This document shows, piece by piece, positions 8,105-17,409 of a DNA stretch of 64,000 bases (positions within the stretch are counted from its first letter, which is position 1; each line of letters begins with the position of its first letter). The stretch covers positions 1 through 64,000 of the forward strand of contig JABCTZ010000046.1 of NCBI GenBank assembly GCA_018238155.1. Reading direction: 5' to 3'. The notes beneath the pieces were generated by a model. That model made no database searches. It saw only the letters and a list, made by a program, of their open reading frames with translations, and was not told the origin of the DNA. Source of the DNA: Candidatus Heimdallarchaeota archaeon (GTDB lineage Archaea; Asgardarchaeota; Heimdallarchaeia; JABLTI01). The position numbers and the translations under genes are program-made.

Positions 8105-11100
8105 TTAGAGATGGTGTTTCCTTAAGATATCGATTAATTCATGATTCAATGGGTAAAGAATGAATAATAAATCATATTCAATTGTTTTTTTAGGTGGAAT
8201 AATTATTTTGCTGATTGAATTTACGGAGTTTGATAATTCTCCATCATCACTAATACTCAAATAAATATCATCTCTATCAGGTCCAACGATTGCTAGAGCT
8301 AATTTTGATTCTCTATCAACAAAAACAGCCCATTTGTCTTCTTGTTTCTGTATCCAAATTTCATTGAAATAGTTGTGTTTTATAAGTTGATCATTTTGGA
8401 TAAAAAATAAATCATTATCCACCCGTTTTGATACTGCTAAGTTGGAGTCAAATCCACCTCTAAACAACAAATGAGCTTCTGAGCTATTTATCAATCTGAA
8501 AGTTGCCCTAAGGATATTTGATTTTGGAAGTGTAGTATAATCCACTTCCAATCTTAAGCCATGGTATCTGTCTTTAGTCTTAAGTTCTGAGTAGAATCTA
8601 ATGCCTTTTTCGTTTCCTTTCGTAAGAAGCTCAGATTCAAATTTCTCCAAATGAGTTATGGAACCCCAACCTGAAGGATTGCCGATTATTGGTACAATAC
8701 CACCTATCCAATCACTTTCCCAAACAAATGGTTTTACTTTTGGCCAGGAAGACAATAAATTATTCTCCTTAACAATTGATGGTATTTCTAAGGAAACTAT
8801 GGAACCAAAATGATCTTTGGAAGCTTTGAAAACGATTTTCCCATTTGATACTTCTACTAATTCTTTTCCTTCTTCCGTTTGCACTTTATTTCGTTTTACT
8901 TTTTGATCTTTATTTAGTACTTGAACAAGAAATGGTAAACTGATGCTCATATCAAGTAAAATAATTTTTACATCTATTGAATGAATTCGTCCTTGTGAAG
9001 TTTCTTGTGCAAGAATTTTTTGCGCGCAATGATAAGGTTGTTTTTCTGATAATTCATCCACCTCTTCTTCAAAGAGATGTAATCCGTTTTCAAAGGTTAA
9101 ACCCTTAGGTAAACAAATGTGTATTTTTCCTTTTATTTTTCTCCGAGTATTGTTGTGAATTGTCAATTTTAGCGTATCATCAAAATTTAATGGAAGAATA
9201 TCAAAATAGGTTTGCTTACCGAAAGTGTCTGATTCAACCTCTACGAACAATTCATCAATAGTTTTATTTTTTTGTTTATTGGTAGAAATACTTGTTGAAA
9301 ATTTCTTTTCAACGGTATCCTTCCAGATTTTCCGAATATCTGTCCAAGAACCTCTTCCAAGATAGTAATAATATTTACCTTCTTTCGATTCTCCGGGAGC
9401 AATATCACCAAATTGAAATTCCAATTGAGGGATATTCAATGCTCGAGTTTCTATTTTAGTGACAAAATCTTTATGCCAAATGAAACCAAATAATTGACTT
9501 TTAGATAATTCAGCACTGATCCAATTTTCAGCAAAATCTTGTGCTTTTTCCGGGAAATGTCTTGTACTTTTGAATACTAACGAATTGCTTGTTCTTAAAA
9601 TTCCTTTTGAAAGTGGGAAATATGTTATTCCTTCTGTATCGATATTATCCCAATCATCATTTAGTACACGTAATCCGATATTTTTGACTTTTTGATTAGA
9701 AATATTTATTGCTTTTACAGATGCTTCGATTAGATCTGAATTTGTTCGCAAAGTAAAACTTCTTTTAATGTGTATACCATTTTTTTCTTTTGATTTTACA
9801 AGTAATTCCAAGGTAACTTTCCCTACACCTTGAACAATTTTTGCTTCTTGTGACAATCTTCCGAGTTCTGAGCCCCAACCAATAAATGGTAATCCCAGGT
9901 CTAACCATGAAGTTTTCAATGAAAACATTCGATTGTTCCTTTTATCAGTTACACTATGAAATAAATAAGCATCAGCTAAAGTGAATTTTAGTCTAAGATT
10001 ATTATTTTCCAATATTGCATATTTACCTTTCAGACAATAACCAGTACAATTCAAACCTATACCGAGAGGATCAATAATAGGTAAATAGATTGTTTCTTCA
10101 GGTAATTTTACACTTCTTTCTTTTTCATCAATGAATATATTTAGCTTTAATGAAACATTCTTATCAGAAATGTTCTCTAAAGCAGTGAAACTAAGATTAA
10201 TATCCTTTTTTTCATTTGCATTTAATAAGATTGGAATTTTGTTAGATTCAAAACTAATGTTAGGGTTTTCAGAAAGAACCACAGAACCTTTAATTTTACT
10301 GAATGTTCTATTCCAAGCACGCAAATTAATCGTTGATTTTTCTCCAGGTATGATTGAACGTAATTGTGGATATAACTCAATTTCTAAAGGATCGACAGGA
10401 GCTAAACCTACAGCTAAATCAATTTCTTCCTCATTGAAATGAATTATTGACTCGATTCTTGGTTTTACTCGAGTATGAGAATCTTTTGGATTAGCCAGAG
10501 GAGTTACGGTTTCATCTAAAATCGCAAATGCTTGAATTATTGTAGTTTTACCTGATTTCACAATGATTTGTCTTTCAGGTTCAGATTCAAATGTCATTCC
10601 GTTGAGACAGTTTGTCTTCAATGTGAATGTAATATCATTCTCAGTTTCATTTAGAAAAGTCCAAGATACAGGAACCTTGTCAAAAGCAACAAACCCCACA
10701 CTATTTTTTATTAGACATTTTATACCAATTCTACCTTCAGGAGATTTTAATTCGAATCCCGAGATTTTTTTAGCTTTTGTATCGATAATAACCTTTAGTG
10801 AATTTTTTTCATCTGCTTCAAAATAGTAATTGTAAACAGACATATCGTCTATTAACTCAATATCAGGAGCTAAATCCAATGTCCGCATAAAGGTTTCATA
10901 CCAGCTGTGTTTATCAAAATAACTCTGAAACAACTTTCGTCGAAAAATTCCTGGAAGATAATTCTCCATATAGACCGAGGATTCTGGTGCCCAAAAGAAG
11001 CCGGTCTTTTTGTAGAGAGGCATGGCTTTAAGATTGCCGCCCCAAGTATGAAGAGTGATAATATCTTTTTCTAGTTCTAAGGCACGAAAAGTTGCATGTA

Positions 11101-11449
11101 TTAGAAGGGTTTTGCCTATTTTTTTCCCTTGGTATTCTGGGTCTACTCCAAGTAAACCAATATACACAGTATCTTCTTCGTTGAAATGGTTTATGACATC
11201 ACAATGACCAACGATCTTTCCATCAGTAATTGCAACAAATTTAGAGAGAGGAGAGACCCTTTCCAATTCCTCAAGAAGTCTTTCACCGATAAATGGATCA
11301 CCATGTCCAAATCCACCCGGCCATGATTCGGGATCATCCCAGGTATTGAAGCAATCTGCCAGCATTTGAGCATCTGATTGATTTTTCTGAAACTCTCTTA
11401 TAGAAAAGTTAAATTCTTCTTGAGCTTTCTTTATCATTTCTTTGGACAT
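8105..11449 (-). CDS. GNAT acetyltransferase fused to large duplicated beta-sandwich (mutarotase-like) region
   Basis: 1114 residues from the ATG at 11449, chosen because GAGG lies 9 bases upstream; the frame also opens at a TTG five codons earlier. Residues about 10-165 are a GNAT domain with the acetyl-CoA motif 'VDPEYQGKKIGKTLL' and 'PLYKKTGF'. The remaining ~950 residues are beta-rich with no membrane helix or signal. Two segments (about 480-720 and 870-1110) look like repeats of each other. Each has an aromatic stretch and a 'GWGS' motif (PFIGWGSELG; NPSGWGSITHLEKF) followed by long antiparallel strands, as in galactose-mutarotase-like folds, with Ig-like stretches between. The substrate may be a glycan or glycosylated compound; this is inference. 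Nearby 13977-14987 is also mutarotase-like. Confidence 0.78.
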   Translation of the reverse strand: MSKEMIKKAQEEFNFSIREFQKNQSDAQMLADCFNTWDDPESWPGGFGHGDPFIGERLLEELERVSPLSKFVAITDGKIVGHCDVINHFNEEDTVYIGLLGVDPEYQGKKIGKTLLIHATFRALELEKDIITLHTWGGNLKAMPLYKKTGFFWAPESSVYMENYLPGIFRRKLFQSYFDKHSWYETFMRTLDLAPDIELIDDMSVYNYYFEADEKNSLKVIIDTKAKKISGFELKSPEGRIGIKCLIKNSVGFVAFDKVPVSWTFLNETENDITFTLKTNCLNGMTFESEPERQIIVKSGKTTIIQAFAILDETVTPLANPKDSHTRVKPRIESIIHFNEEEIDLAVGLAPVDPLEIELYPQLRSIIPGEKSTINLRAWNRTFSKIKGSVVLSENPNISFESNKIPILLNANEKKDINLSFTALENISDKNVSLKLNIFIDEKERSVKLPEETIYLPIIDPLGIGLNCTGYCLKGKYAILENNNLRLKFTLADAYLFHSVTDKRNNRMFSLKTSWLDLGLPFIGWGSELGRLSQEAKIVQGVGKVTLELLVKSKEKNGIHIKRSFTLRTNSDLIEASVKAINISNQKVKNIGLRVLNDDWDNIDTEGITYFPLSKGILRTSNSLVFKSTRHFPEKAQDFAENWISAELSKSQLFGFIWHKDFVTKIETRALNIPQLEFQFGDIAPGESKEGKYYYYLGRGSWTDIRKIWKDTVEKKFSTSISTNKQKNKTIDELFVEVESDTFGKQTYFDILPLNFDDTLKLTIHNNTRRKIKGKIHICLPKGLTFENGLHLFEEEVDELSEKQPYHCAQKILAQETSQGRIHSIDVKIILLDMSISLPFLVQVLNKDQKVKRNKVQTEEGKELVEVSNGKIVFKASKDHFGSIVSLEIPSIVKENNLLSSWPKVKPFVWESDWIGGIVPIIGNPSGWGSITHLEKFESELLTKGNEKGIRFYSELKTKDRYHGLRLEVDYTTLPKSNILRATFRLINSSEAHLLFRGGFDSNLAVSKRVDNDLFFIQNDQLIKHNYFNEIWIQKQEDKWAVFVDRESKLALAIVGPDRDDIYLSISDDGELSNSVNSISKIIIPPKKTIEYDLLFILYPLNHELIDILRKHHL

Positions 11450-11799
11450 CTGATTTTTCCTCAACCTTTATGTTACAATAATTTTAACTAAATCTGTCAA
11501 AATGTTAATGAAAAATTTTCTACTTTCAAATTTTACTTACATTAAGAATATATATTTTACTGAACTAGTGTGAAAAAAGAGAGAAAAGTAGAGATTATCT
11601 TGCAATTACAATATGGTATATATATACTTGAAGCTTTTTTTAGAAAAAAGTTAAAAATTGTAGATTGACACAATCCTTTTTTTCTTTTCCTATATTTAAA
11701 ATTGATAAATTAAATTACAAATGTTTATAAGATTCTTCAACTAAAATTAATTAGTAAGAACGTTTGTTCAATTATGGCGTGGAACAGAGAAAAGTTTAG
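11450..11799. other. AT-rich intergenic region between divergent genes
   Basis: About 350 bases between the start of the acetyltransferase fusion (minus strand) and the membrane-HTH gene (plus strand). It is very AT-rich and holds no open frame or RNA-like structure that I can see. The sequence TATATTTAAA at 11691-11700 could be the TATA element of the rightward gene, although that leaves a leader of roughly 80 bases. Nothing else stands out. Confidence 0.5.
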
Positions 11800-13857
11800 T
11801 TGGTGGAATTTATTACTGTTAGAGATAAAGTCAATGCAGAAGAAAGTGAAACTCTTCCTCCGATTGGTGAAGAATTAATTAGTAAACTTATGGCGAATTC
11901 AGATTTTGATTTTGAATTAGATGTTCATAGAGAACATTTCATTCGAAATAGTCTTTTCCTCGTTTTGTTTGGTATAATTGCAGGTGGAATACTTGGAACA
12001 ATATTTTATTTTATACTCGAATATACCAATATTATTAATCAATATGCGATTCTAGGAATAGGTGCTGGTGTTGGTCTTGCATTTGGCATTGTTATTGGAA
12101 TTTGTCTAATTATCGCTTTAAAAGCACAAATTGTTCCTGATTTTGGCTCTAGCTATGGTATTGGATTTGGAACAAATATTTTCATAGGAGCAGTTATTGG
12201 AATGGTTACTGGTGCCATTATTGGATCTCTTTTTGGGTTAATCCTTAAAGCAACAGGCTATATCATCTATACCGATCTCTCCTACCCTGTTTATGGGATG
12301 TTAATTTGGATTGTTTTAGGATTAAATATTGGTGTTTTAATTGGGCTGATTACGAGTTTTGGTTCAATAGATATTATTGTAGGAGGAGCGATTGCAGGTT
12401 GTATTGTTGGTCCTTTAGGTTCGCTTGCAATTTTTGGTCCAAATTGGATTGTTGTTGGAGGAGTGGCAGTAGGTCTTGTTGTAGGGGCAGTTATTGGTGT
12501 CTTTTCAAAATATAGTATTAGAGCAAGTATGGGATCAATTTCACAACCACTGTGTAATCCTAGTGAGCTTGGAGATAAAATAAAAAATGATATTGATGAA
12601 AGTATAAGAAAATCAACTAGGAGGAGAAGACGAAGCAGATATTATAATAGATATAGTAACTCCTGTTTTGGACCAACTTATACAACATCATATGCATGTC
12701 ACGATTCTGATGATTCAGATGATTGCGGAGGAGATAGAGACGGAGGAGGAAGTTGTGCTCAAGCATTAGTTCCTTTGATTTTATTAATTTTATTAGCCGG
12801 AGTAGTAATAGTGCTAATTTCTTTCATCTCATGGGTTTCTGTTAAAGCAAGTACGAAATTTGGAGGAGTAGTTAAAAAAGGAGCATTAACAGCTTTTGGT
12901 TCTAGTGCATCTATACTATTGATTATCGGATGTAATATCGGATTAACTGCTTCATTCCATAACTTGGAAATTTATTATTTAATTATAATTGGAGCAAGTA
13001 TAGCTATGCTAATTGGATTATTGCTTTTCGGAGGTCAAGCATTGTCGATTAAATCAACTTCACTAAATATCACTCCGAGAACATTAAAATGGAAAGATGG
13101 AACATCACAAGGACTAATCAATTTCTATAATGTCGAAAGCTATAATTTTGTCGTTCTATTAGATGATCAAGAAAATGTTCCCGAATATGATGGGCACATA
13201 AAACTCAATCTAAGTAATGGAACATCAAGAAAAGTTCACATTAGCTGTTGGAAAACACCAGGTAAAACAGGATCATCCAGATATTTACAGACTATCCTTC
13301 AACATTATCTTGTACAAGTTGCAGAAATCAAAGTTCAACAAAAAGCAAGAAGTGACAAAATTAAAAGTACAACCATTCTACAAGAAAGCGATAAACCAAG
13401 AAGAAGAACATATCGTGAAAGCATTGAAGATGGCAAAATTCAAGCAAGAGAAAAAAGAGAAACAGAATTGAGAAAGCGAGTAAGTGAAAAAGAAATCAAT
13501 GCAATAAAGGATTTAGTAGATGATCGAGACAAAATGAGTGCCAATTGGATCAGCAGAGTAACACAGATACCTGAAAACCGTGTTATTGATATTGCTACAA
13601 TGATTTTAGATAAAGAGTACAAAAATGGTTTCATTGTTTCAGCTAAGCAACTCGAAAAATCAAAAGTTAGAACTAAATTTAGTAAAAAGCAAATTCATAA
13701 GGTTAAAGATATTGTCGATGCTCGCAAAAAAATAAGTGTTGCTTATTTAAGCAAAGTAACTGGATTAACTAAGAATCAGGTAATCAAGATTGCTACTGAA
13801 CATTTAGATAAACTTGTGGTTAAGGGATATATCATCTCTAATGATATTTTCGAGTAA
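11800..13857 (+). CDS. Polytopic membrane protein with two C-terminal HTH-like repeats
   Basis: 685 residues, beginning at TTG 11800 or the GTG directly after it; no strong Shine-Dalgarno is visible. Residues about 45-245 hold about six glycine-rich membrane helices with GxxxG-type packing. A hydrophilic loop (about 255-325) is Arg-rich, then Cys/Asp-rich (CHDSDDSDDCGG). Three more helices follow (about 325-430), then a cytoplasmic part. The C-terminus has two copies of a ~50-residue helical unit: 'EINAIKDLVDDRDKMSANWI..VTQIPENRVIDIA' and 'QIHKVKDIVDARKKISVAYL..VTGLTKNQVIKIA'. Each has helix-turn-helix character and ends in 'GFIVS' or 'GYIIS', like small winged helices. It may be a membrane-tethered regulator. 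No known family is recognised. Confidence 0.75.
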   Translation: MVEFITVRDKVNAEESETLPPIGEELISKLMANSDFDFELDVHREHFIRNSLFLVLFGIIAGGILGTIFYFILEYTNIINQYAILGIGAGVGLAFGIVIGICLIIALKAQIVPDFGSSYGIGFGTNIFIGAVIGMVTGAIIGSLFGLILKATGYIIYTDLSYPVYGMLIWIVLGLNIGVLIGLITSFGSIDIIVGGAIAGCIVGPLGSLAIFGPNWIVVGGVAVGLVVGAVIGVFSKYSIRASMGSISQPLCNPSELGDKIKNDIDESIRKSTRRRRRSRYYNRYSNSCFGPTYTTSYACHDSDDSDDCGGDRDGGGSCAQALVPLILLILLAGVVIVLISFISWVSVKASTKFGGVVKKGALTAFGSSASILLIIGCNIGLTASFHNLEIYYLIIIGASIAMLIGLLLFGGQALSIKSTSLNITPRTLKWKDGTSQGLINFYNVESYNFVVLLDDQENVPEYDGHIKLNLSNGTSRKVHISCWKTPGKTGSSRYLQTILQHYLVQVAEIKVQQKARSDKIKSTTILQESDKPRRRTYRESIEDGKIQAREKRETELRKRVSEKEINAIKDLVDDRDKMSANWISRVTQIPENRVIDIATMILDKEYKNGFIVSAKQLEKSKVRTKFSKKQIHKVKDIVDARKKISVAYLSKVTGLTKNQVIKIATEHLDKLVVKGYIISNDIFE

Positions 13858-13976
13858 ATATTGATGGATGTGAAATGTCCATCTGTAAGTTTTTTTTCAT
13901 CTATCAAAAATATTAATATCTCCAAAAGGAGTAAGTTAATACCTTATTTCAGTCAACCATAATGGAATGTTGAAAT

Positions 13977-14987
13977 TTGTCTAACTTTGAGGATTTAAAT
14001 AACCATTTGCGTAATTTTCAAGAAACGATTTTACTTGAATCTGATTTTGCACGTGTACTCATTGTTCTTAATGCCGGTAGGGTATTAGCTGTTAGTTTAG
14101 GAGGGTCGGATAATCTTCTCTGGGTTCATCCGAAACCTCAACAGTGTGGTATGAGTGATAACTGGAATTTAGGTGGGATTAGAACTTGGATTTCTCCTGA
14201 AAGAGATTATTTCTATAAAAATCCTAATGATTTTAACGAATGGTTCTGCCCCATAGGTATTGATCCTGCTTCTTACAAAGTAGTTTCAAAAAACAATACT
14301 TCTTTGGTATTGATTTCTGATATAGAAGTGAAGAATAATACTACAGGTGAAATTTTAAAAGGCATTCTTACAAAAAGGATTGAATTAGTTTCAACGAATG
14401 AAGATAACAATATTCGTAAAGCTAAAATTCGTATACATGATATTTTACAAATTCACAATAATCATACATCTGTGGCTTTATGGTCTATTCTTCAAGTTCC
14501 AACAAATGAGTCAAAAGAAAGTAAAGTGCAATTACCAATTAATGTTGCCAATGCAATTTCTTATTTTGATCCTATCCCAGAAGAATATTTAATCTACAAT
14601 GATAATAGCATCGATTTTATTCTTGATGGAAAAAAGGAGCTGAAATTGGGTATTCCCCCCGAGGATTTTTCGGATCAAACAAAAATAGCTTTTTCTTATT
14701 CTTACAAAGTAGATGGTAAAAATGCTTGCATTACAGTTAGCTCTAACACAAATGCTTCTAACCAAGAGGAATGCTTGGATGTAGCGAAATCTTCACCAAA
14801 TGGTTTGAAGGGTGTTATCCAATTTTATAACTCTGATGTAAATAAATCAGGCTTGAAATATGGTGAGTTAGAAATTCATAGTAAACCGTCAAAGTATATC
14901 AATGGAATTTTAACTACTGAAAGCACCATTTCAATAAATTTCTCTTTAGAGAAGAATTCTAGAGCTGTGAATCAAAGTAAGCCTTAA
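13977..14987 (+). CDS. Galactose-mutarotase-like protein (DUF6786/DUF4380-like)
   Basis: 336 residues from a TTG at 13977. A stop lies just upstream in frame and the next Met is far inside, so TTG is the only sensible start. The N-terminal half has 'RVLIVLNAGRVLAVSLGGSDNLLWVHP', read in pieces, and 'WNLGGIRTWISPERDYF', which match the N-terminal pattern of DUF6786/DUF4380-type proteins with the aldose-1-epimerase supersandwich fold. The rest is beta-rich. No signal peptide is present. Those families act on or bind carbohydrates, but the substrate is not known. It follows the membrane-HTH gene in the same direction after 119 bases, so co-transcription is possible but not shown. The fold also appears, duplicated, in the fusion at 8105-11449. 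Confidence 0.65.
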   Translation: MSNFEDLNNHLRNFQETILLESDFARVLIVLNAGRVLAVSLGGSDNLLWVHPKPQQCGMSDNWNLGGIRTWISPERDYFYKNPNDFNEWFCPIGIDPASYKVVSKNNTSLVLISDIEVKNNTTGEILKGILTKRIELVSTNEDNNIRKAKIRIHDILQIHNNHTSVALWSILQVPTNESKESKVQLPINVANAISYFDPIPEEYLIYNDNSIDFILDGKKELKLGIPPEDFSDQTKIAFSYSYKVDGKNACITVSSNTNASNQEECLDVAKSSPNGLKGVIQFYNSDVNKSGLKYGELEIHSKPSKYINGILTTESTISINFSLEKNSRAVNQSKP

Positions 14988-15001
14988 AAAAAATGGCAAT
15001 A

Positions 15002-16174
15002 TCATTTCAGAGCTAGATTTATTTTCTCCATCACAGAATCAACCATAAAATCTTTGGTGTTCTTCCATTTTTTCTTATTTACATCAAATGTTTGATCCCA
15101 TAAGGCATAATTCTTCGAAAATAGATGATCAATAGCAAAGAGATTATGTTGAGGGCATATTTTAAGCATGAAATCATTTAACTCAGAAAGATGTTTTGGT
15201 GGAGCTCGCACATACCATAGAAAACCATTTTCAGCAATAGTAAAGAGTCCGGAAAAAGGGAATATGGGATTTTCTTCTTGGTCTATTGGAATTTTATTTG
15301 CTATTGAATAAGCATATTGCTCTTGGTTTTTATATAGATAATTTCGGAGCTTTCTAGCAATATCAACACCACATTTTCCTCGAAAGATAACTGTTTGATA
15401 AAGATCAAAGGCAGAGTGATTTAAAGAGAGTCGATAATTTGTGATAGCTTTCTCTCTAAGAAAAGCTACTCTTCTGCTAATCTTTTGTTTGATTCCAGTT
15501 TCATTTTTTATGTTAAGATTTTTCATCATTGTTGTATTCTTTCTCTTTCCGTCCATGGTTAGCTGAGATAACAATTGAATATCTAGTTCAGTTAACTCAT
15601 CTAGAATTTCACTTGAAATCGGTCCATTATTTATTGATCTAGTGTCATTCTTTTGATAACCTTCCCTCCAGTTTCTCCAATTGAAAATCCATGTATGAGT
15701 TTTGGAATTCCAACTGCTAATTACAGATTCAATATAAACATTTTTTTCACCTCTATCTCGACCTATATATTCGTAATGTTGAATTATCCCTTTATTCCCC
15801 AGTAATTCAGCAATCTCTTTTAGATACTTTAACCCTCCTTTGGGAGTTCTAAATTGAATATAAAGACCTGAGTTATAACCAATAAACCGACCTCTATAAA
15901 TAACATAAGGGTGATAATAACAGAATACTTCTTCTAAAAGCTTCTGTGATTCACTTGAATGTATTACAAAAAAGAAATCATGTATTTCCAAACCAAGTGC
16001 ATCTAAATTCAAATCAGCAATTACACTTTGAAAAACATTCATTTCATCTAGGAGTCGATTAATTCTATCAATAGTACCAGAAATGCTCATATCAATTTTT
16101 TCTGCAATTAAACTTGCAGTTGCTAAAGGATTTAATTGAATAGTAAGTAATATTTCAATATCTTTGCTATCCAT
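15002..16174 (-). CDS. Lrp/AsnC-like winged-helix transcriptional regulator
   Basis: 390 residues from ATG. The N-terminus (about 1-50) is an Lrp-type HTH: 'DSKDIEILLTIQLNPLATASLIAEKIDMSISGTIDRINRLL' in two helices, followed by an alpha/beta segment. A second related unit may begin near residue 195 ('ELDIQLLSQLTMDGKRKN', 'ETGIKQKISRRVAFLREKAI'), so the protein looks like two Lrp-like halves joined end to end. Classical Lrp proteins have about 150 residues; this tandem form is more than twice as long. Ligand and targets are unknown. It is convergent with the mutarotase-like gene at 13977. Confidence 0.72.
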   Translation of the reverse strand: MDSKDIEILLTIQLNPLATASLIAEKIDMSISGTIDRINRLLDEMNVFQSVIADLNLDALGLEIHDFFFVIHSSESQKLLEEVFCYYHPYVIYRGRFIGYNSGLYIQFRTPKGGLKYLKEIAELLGNKGIIQHYEYIGRDRGEKNVYIESVISSWNSKTHTWIFNWRNWREGYQKNDTRSINNGPISSEILDELTELDIQLLSQLTMDGKRKNTTMMKNLNIKNETGIKQKISRRVAFLREKAITNYRLSLNHSAFDLYQTVIFRGKCGVDIARKLRNYLYKNQEQYAYSIANKIPIDQEENPIFPFSGLFTIAENGFLWYVRAPPKHLSELNDFMLKICPQHNLFAIDHLFSKNYALWDQTFDVNKKKWKNTKDFMVDSVMEKINLALK

Positions 16175-16250
16175 TATTTCTCACAGAACCTTATTTACAG
16201 TATATTATAATTTTTATTTAATTTCAAATCAGAGCTAATATACAAGTCAA

Positions 16251-16742
16251 TTATTGAACTAAAACCTCTATAGTTGGTTCTCCAGTCCCGGGTTTTTCAT
16301 GGGGAGGATCAAATGTAATATCTCCGTTTTGCATAACTATCAGACCATTATCCAGGAAGAAGAAACCTTCTATCTCAACATTATACCAACCAGATTCTGT
16401 GGCAGTGTTAAATGCGGTAATGATAAACGTAATACAATTATCGTCATCCATTTCAGCATTTACAACAATGAAAAAATGATGCACGAAACCGGTTGGAAGT
16501 GTAATATCAATTTTAAGATAAGAAATTATCAATCCATCGTAATCTGTAGAAATAGCTGCAATTATTCTTATATCATCTTCATTTCGATCTGAATCAAAAT
16601 CTCCATAGAAAGCATCATCTATTCTAAACTTGAAATAATCATAAGAAGTATCTGCTTTAGTGGAATAAACTTGTAAAATGCTCATACATATGATTATAAA
16701 CAAAAAAGAAATGGAAATAAATTTTTTACTGAAATTCTTCAT
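16251..16742 (-). CDS. Small secreted protein of unknown function
   Basis: 163 residues from ATG. Residues 1-31 form a clear signal peptide (KK near the start, then SISFLFIIICMSILQVY, then a likely cleavage site after STKA). The mature part is acidic and beta-rich ('DSDRNEDDIRIIAAI', 'MDDDNCITFIITAF', 'GWYNVEIEGFFFLDNG'), suggesting one secreted beta-sandwich domain of about 130 residues. No family is recognised and there is no anchor. It lies just upstream of the Lrp-like gene on the same strand, with 76 bases between, so a link in expression is possible. Confidence 0.75.
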   Translation of the reverse strand: MKNFSKKFISISFLFIIICMSILQVYSTKADTSYDYFKFRIDDAFYGDFDSDRNEDDIRIIAAISTDYDGLIISYLKIDITLPTGFVHHFFIVVNAEMDDDNCITFIITAFNTATESGWYNVEIEGFFFLDNGLIVMQNGDITFDPPHEKPGTGEPTIEVLVQ

Positions 16743-16880
16743 TATAAAATCTCCTTTAAATATCAGTTACTATTTATGTCGTTATCGTATATATCTTTTT
16801 CAGTCTGCATTTATACTTTAATGAAAATAGTCCACAACAACCTTTGAGCGTGGAGAAAGAGTAGAGGATAAGAGATAGGT

Positions 16881-17135
16881 TCAGAAAACTAAATTGACTA
16901 ATTTTGGCCTAGATTCATATTGTTTTCGCGAAATTTTAGCTGTATGAATAACAATTTCTTTTCGATTATTATAAGAAACGGTTAAACCACAGTTTGGACA
17001 GCAAATGCTGATGTGTAGGATATATTCGGCATCCCTGTAATCTATGACAGGCGGCGTGGTCGAATTGCAAATAGCACAATCTGTTCCCCAATATTCTTGA
17101 ACCACAAATTCTATTTGTCTTCTTTTTTTTCCCAT
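16881..17135 (-). CDS. Small zinc-ribbon protein
   Basis: 84 residues from the ATG at 17135, chosen because GAGG lies 9 bases upstream; the frame opens five codons earlier at TTG. Two cysteine pairs, CAIC (about residue 24) and CPNC (about residue 51), are spaced as in a zinc ribbon. The N-terminus is strongly basic (GKKRRQ) and the C-terminus contains 'RKEIVIHTAKISRKQYESRP'. A small metal-stabilised nucleic-acid- or protein-binding unit is likely; no specific family is recognised. Confidence 0.65.
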   Translation of the reverse strand: MGKKRRQIEFVVQEYWGTDCAICNSTTPPVIDYRDAEYILHISICCPNCGLTVSYNNRKEIVIHTAKISRKQYESRPKLVNLVF

Positions 17136-17409
17136 CCGTCTTATCCTCAAGATGTATAAGATTTTATGTTTTCACAGTACATTCTGATTCTTATTCTGAA
17201 GGAACTTCAGAAAAAACAATCTAGTAATATACAATATTTTGATATTATCTTTGTTTAAAAACTTTACCTACTTTTCAGTTTGTTTATATACTAAACTGTA
17301 AAAAGTCCATTTCGAATAGAAGTTTTTTTACACGATATCTGAAAGAAAGGAATATACGTTTTGGGATCAGCGAATCTTTTCTGAAAAACTCTAAGAAAAT
17401 AGTAATGAA

